DNA from: Pseudomonadota bacterium
GTDB taxonomy: Bacteria; Pseudomonadota; Alphaproteobacteria; Acetobacterales; Acetobacteraceae
Length of the DNA stretch: 49,983 nucleotides
Direction of reading: 5' to 3'
Assembly: GCA_021808545.1 (NCBI GenBank)
Contig: JAKBBM010000009.1
Span: 1 to 49,983 of the forward strand
Shown: one piece after another, positions 49,503 to 49,983 of the stretch
Layout: every line of letters begins with the position of its first letter
Position numbering within the stretch: position 1 is the first letter of the stretch
Notes under the pieces: generated by a model
The model's input: only the letters and a program-made list of their open reading frames with translations
What the model was told of the DNA's origin: nothing
Databases searched by the model: none
Position numbers and translations under genes: made by a program

Positions 49503-49754
49503 CTAAACGGTTTTCGGCGTGAAGGCGTTAAACGCGATCATCGTGCTGGTATCGGCGATTCCGGGAACCTTGTGCAGTTTTTGCGTCACAAACAGGCCAG
49601 GATCAACATCCTCGTCCAGATGCACGATCGCGAGTAGATCATAATGGCCCGAGATTGAATAAATCGCGCATTCCACAACATTGTCGATAATATAGGCGGC
49701 AACGTTATAGGCCTCGCCGAGTTGGCATTTAATCTGTACGATCAGCGTTTTCAT
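49503..49754 (-). CDS. Stand-alone Lrp/AsnC ligand-binding (RAM) domain protein
   Basis: 83 residues that correspond to the amino-acid-sensing domain of Lrp/AsnC regulators, with the core VAAYIIDNVVECAIYSISGHYDLLAIVHLDED described at residues 19-50 and the end VPGIADTSTMIAFNAF. The usual N-terminal DNA-binding helix-turn-helix is absent. The ATG has a strong AGGAGGGG 6 bases upstream, so this is the natural start and not a truncation of a longer frame. It follows xseA by 12 bases on the same strand. Confidence 0.9.
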   Translation of the reverse strand: MKTLIVQIKCQLGEAYNVAAYIIDNVVECAIYSISGHYDLLAIVHLDEDVDPGLFVTQKLHKVPGIADTSTMIAFNAFTPKTV

Positions 49755-49766
49755 CGCATTCCCCTC

Positions 49767-49983
49767 CTATAAATCCAAATCCAGCTGTTTCTTGTCTCTC
49801 TCTGCCCGCACCGCCACGGCGCCATCGGCAAAGCGCAAATTAAGTGCTGCTCCCGGTGCCACCTTCGCCGCGCTGGTCACGGGAGCGCCTTTTTTGTCGG
49901 TCACCAGCGCAAAGCCGCGCGCCAGCACGCGTTCATAACTTACCGCATCCAGCCTGGATGAAACATTTTCTAGCCGTAATGCG
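49767..49983 (-). CDS. xseA: Exodeoxyribonuclease VII large subunit, C-terminal part
   Basis: The last 71 codons of a leftward gene that begins beyond the right edge. The segment SSRLDAVSYERVLARGFALV, then GAPVTSAAKVAPGAALNLRF and ADGAVAVRAE, matches the conserved C-terminus of XseA, which with XseB forms the ATP-independent nuclease that degrades single-stranded DNA. The stop TAG lies at 49767-49769 inside the Shine-Dalgarno region of the next gene. Confidence 0.85.
   Translation of the reverse strand, partial: ALRLENVSSRLDAVSYERVLARGFALVTDKKGAPVTSAAKVAPGAALNLRFADGAVAVRAERDKKQLDLDL

Noticed and set aside
1-49983. tRNA, rRNA, CRISPR arrays, insertion sequences or phage genes
   Set aside because: I looked through all intergenic stretches and found no cloverleaf, repeat-spacer array, transposase, terminal inverted repeats or integrase.

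Overview
The window is about 50 kb of GC-rich bacterial chromosome, densely packed with short operons, with no tRNA, rRNA, CRISPR array, insertion sequence or phage gene seen. The gene set points to an alphaproteobacterium. It includes an intracellular polyhydroxybutyrate depolymerase, TadE/TadG-type proteins, a secreted Hint-domain protein, a type I secretion exporter, glutamyl-Q tRNA(Asp) synthetase, and a chromosomal his cluster in the order hisB-hisH-hisA-hisF-hisE. My best guess is a member of the Acetobacteraceae/Rhodospirillales, but this rests on protein style, not on a marker that can be placed with certainty.

Layout. 1-4.1 kb: a partial leftward gene with repeat elements in its promoter region, a strong terminator, then leftward rpsI, rplM, a sugar-nucleotide epimerase-like gene, a small membrane protein and purH. 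4.4-10.4 kb: rightward FAD monooxygenase (with an FNR-type box upstream), ftsK (start codon inside a perfect inverted repeat), a leftward glutathione transferase-like gene, and rightward phaZ. 10.4-14.2 kb: a leftward orphan cluster tadE-tadE-tadG, whose last member has a very large Asn/Thr/Tyr-rich outer part. 14.3-20.6 kb: a tightly overlapping leftward histidine operon, hisB-hisH-(alpha/beta hydrolase)-(GNAT)-hisA-hisF-hisE-HIT-chrA. 20.7-23.5 kb: a 933-residue beta-repeat protein ending in a Hint domain. 23.9-29.8 kb: rightward class-I amidotransferase, a small coiled-coil/Pro-Gln protein, an FkbH-like HAD protein, a purine phosphoribosyltransferase, then pnp without a neighbouring rpsO.

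29.9-40.5 kb: the most distinctive block, a single leftward operon. Reading in the direction of transcription it contains a type I secretion ABC exporter with a degenerate C39 domain, an HlyD-type adaptor, a long Sel1-repeat protein, a TPR-GT2-GT4 multidomain glycosyltransferase, an unrecognised 289-residue protein and a GT4 glycosyltransferase, closed by two hairpins. The arrangement suggests secretion coupled to glycosylation of an exported surface protein. The intergenic DNA in front of this operon carries five copies of the hexamer CTGAAA in both orientations.

40.7-50 kb: a GNAT acetyltransferase, a glutamine synthetase-like (gamma-glutamyl-polyamine ligase type) gene, and an XRE regulator with a palindrome upstream. 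These are followed by a leftward run gluQ-CPBP protease-tatA-mtnB-mtnD-mtnC-lnt that combines methionine salvage with envelope functions. The window ends with an HNH nuclease-like protein, a stand-alone Lrp/AsnC ligand-binding domain and the 3' end of xseA. Gene starts were chosen from Shine-Dalgarno spacing and overlap with neighbours. Family assignments rest on motifs read by eye, with no database search.
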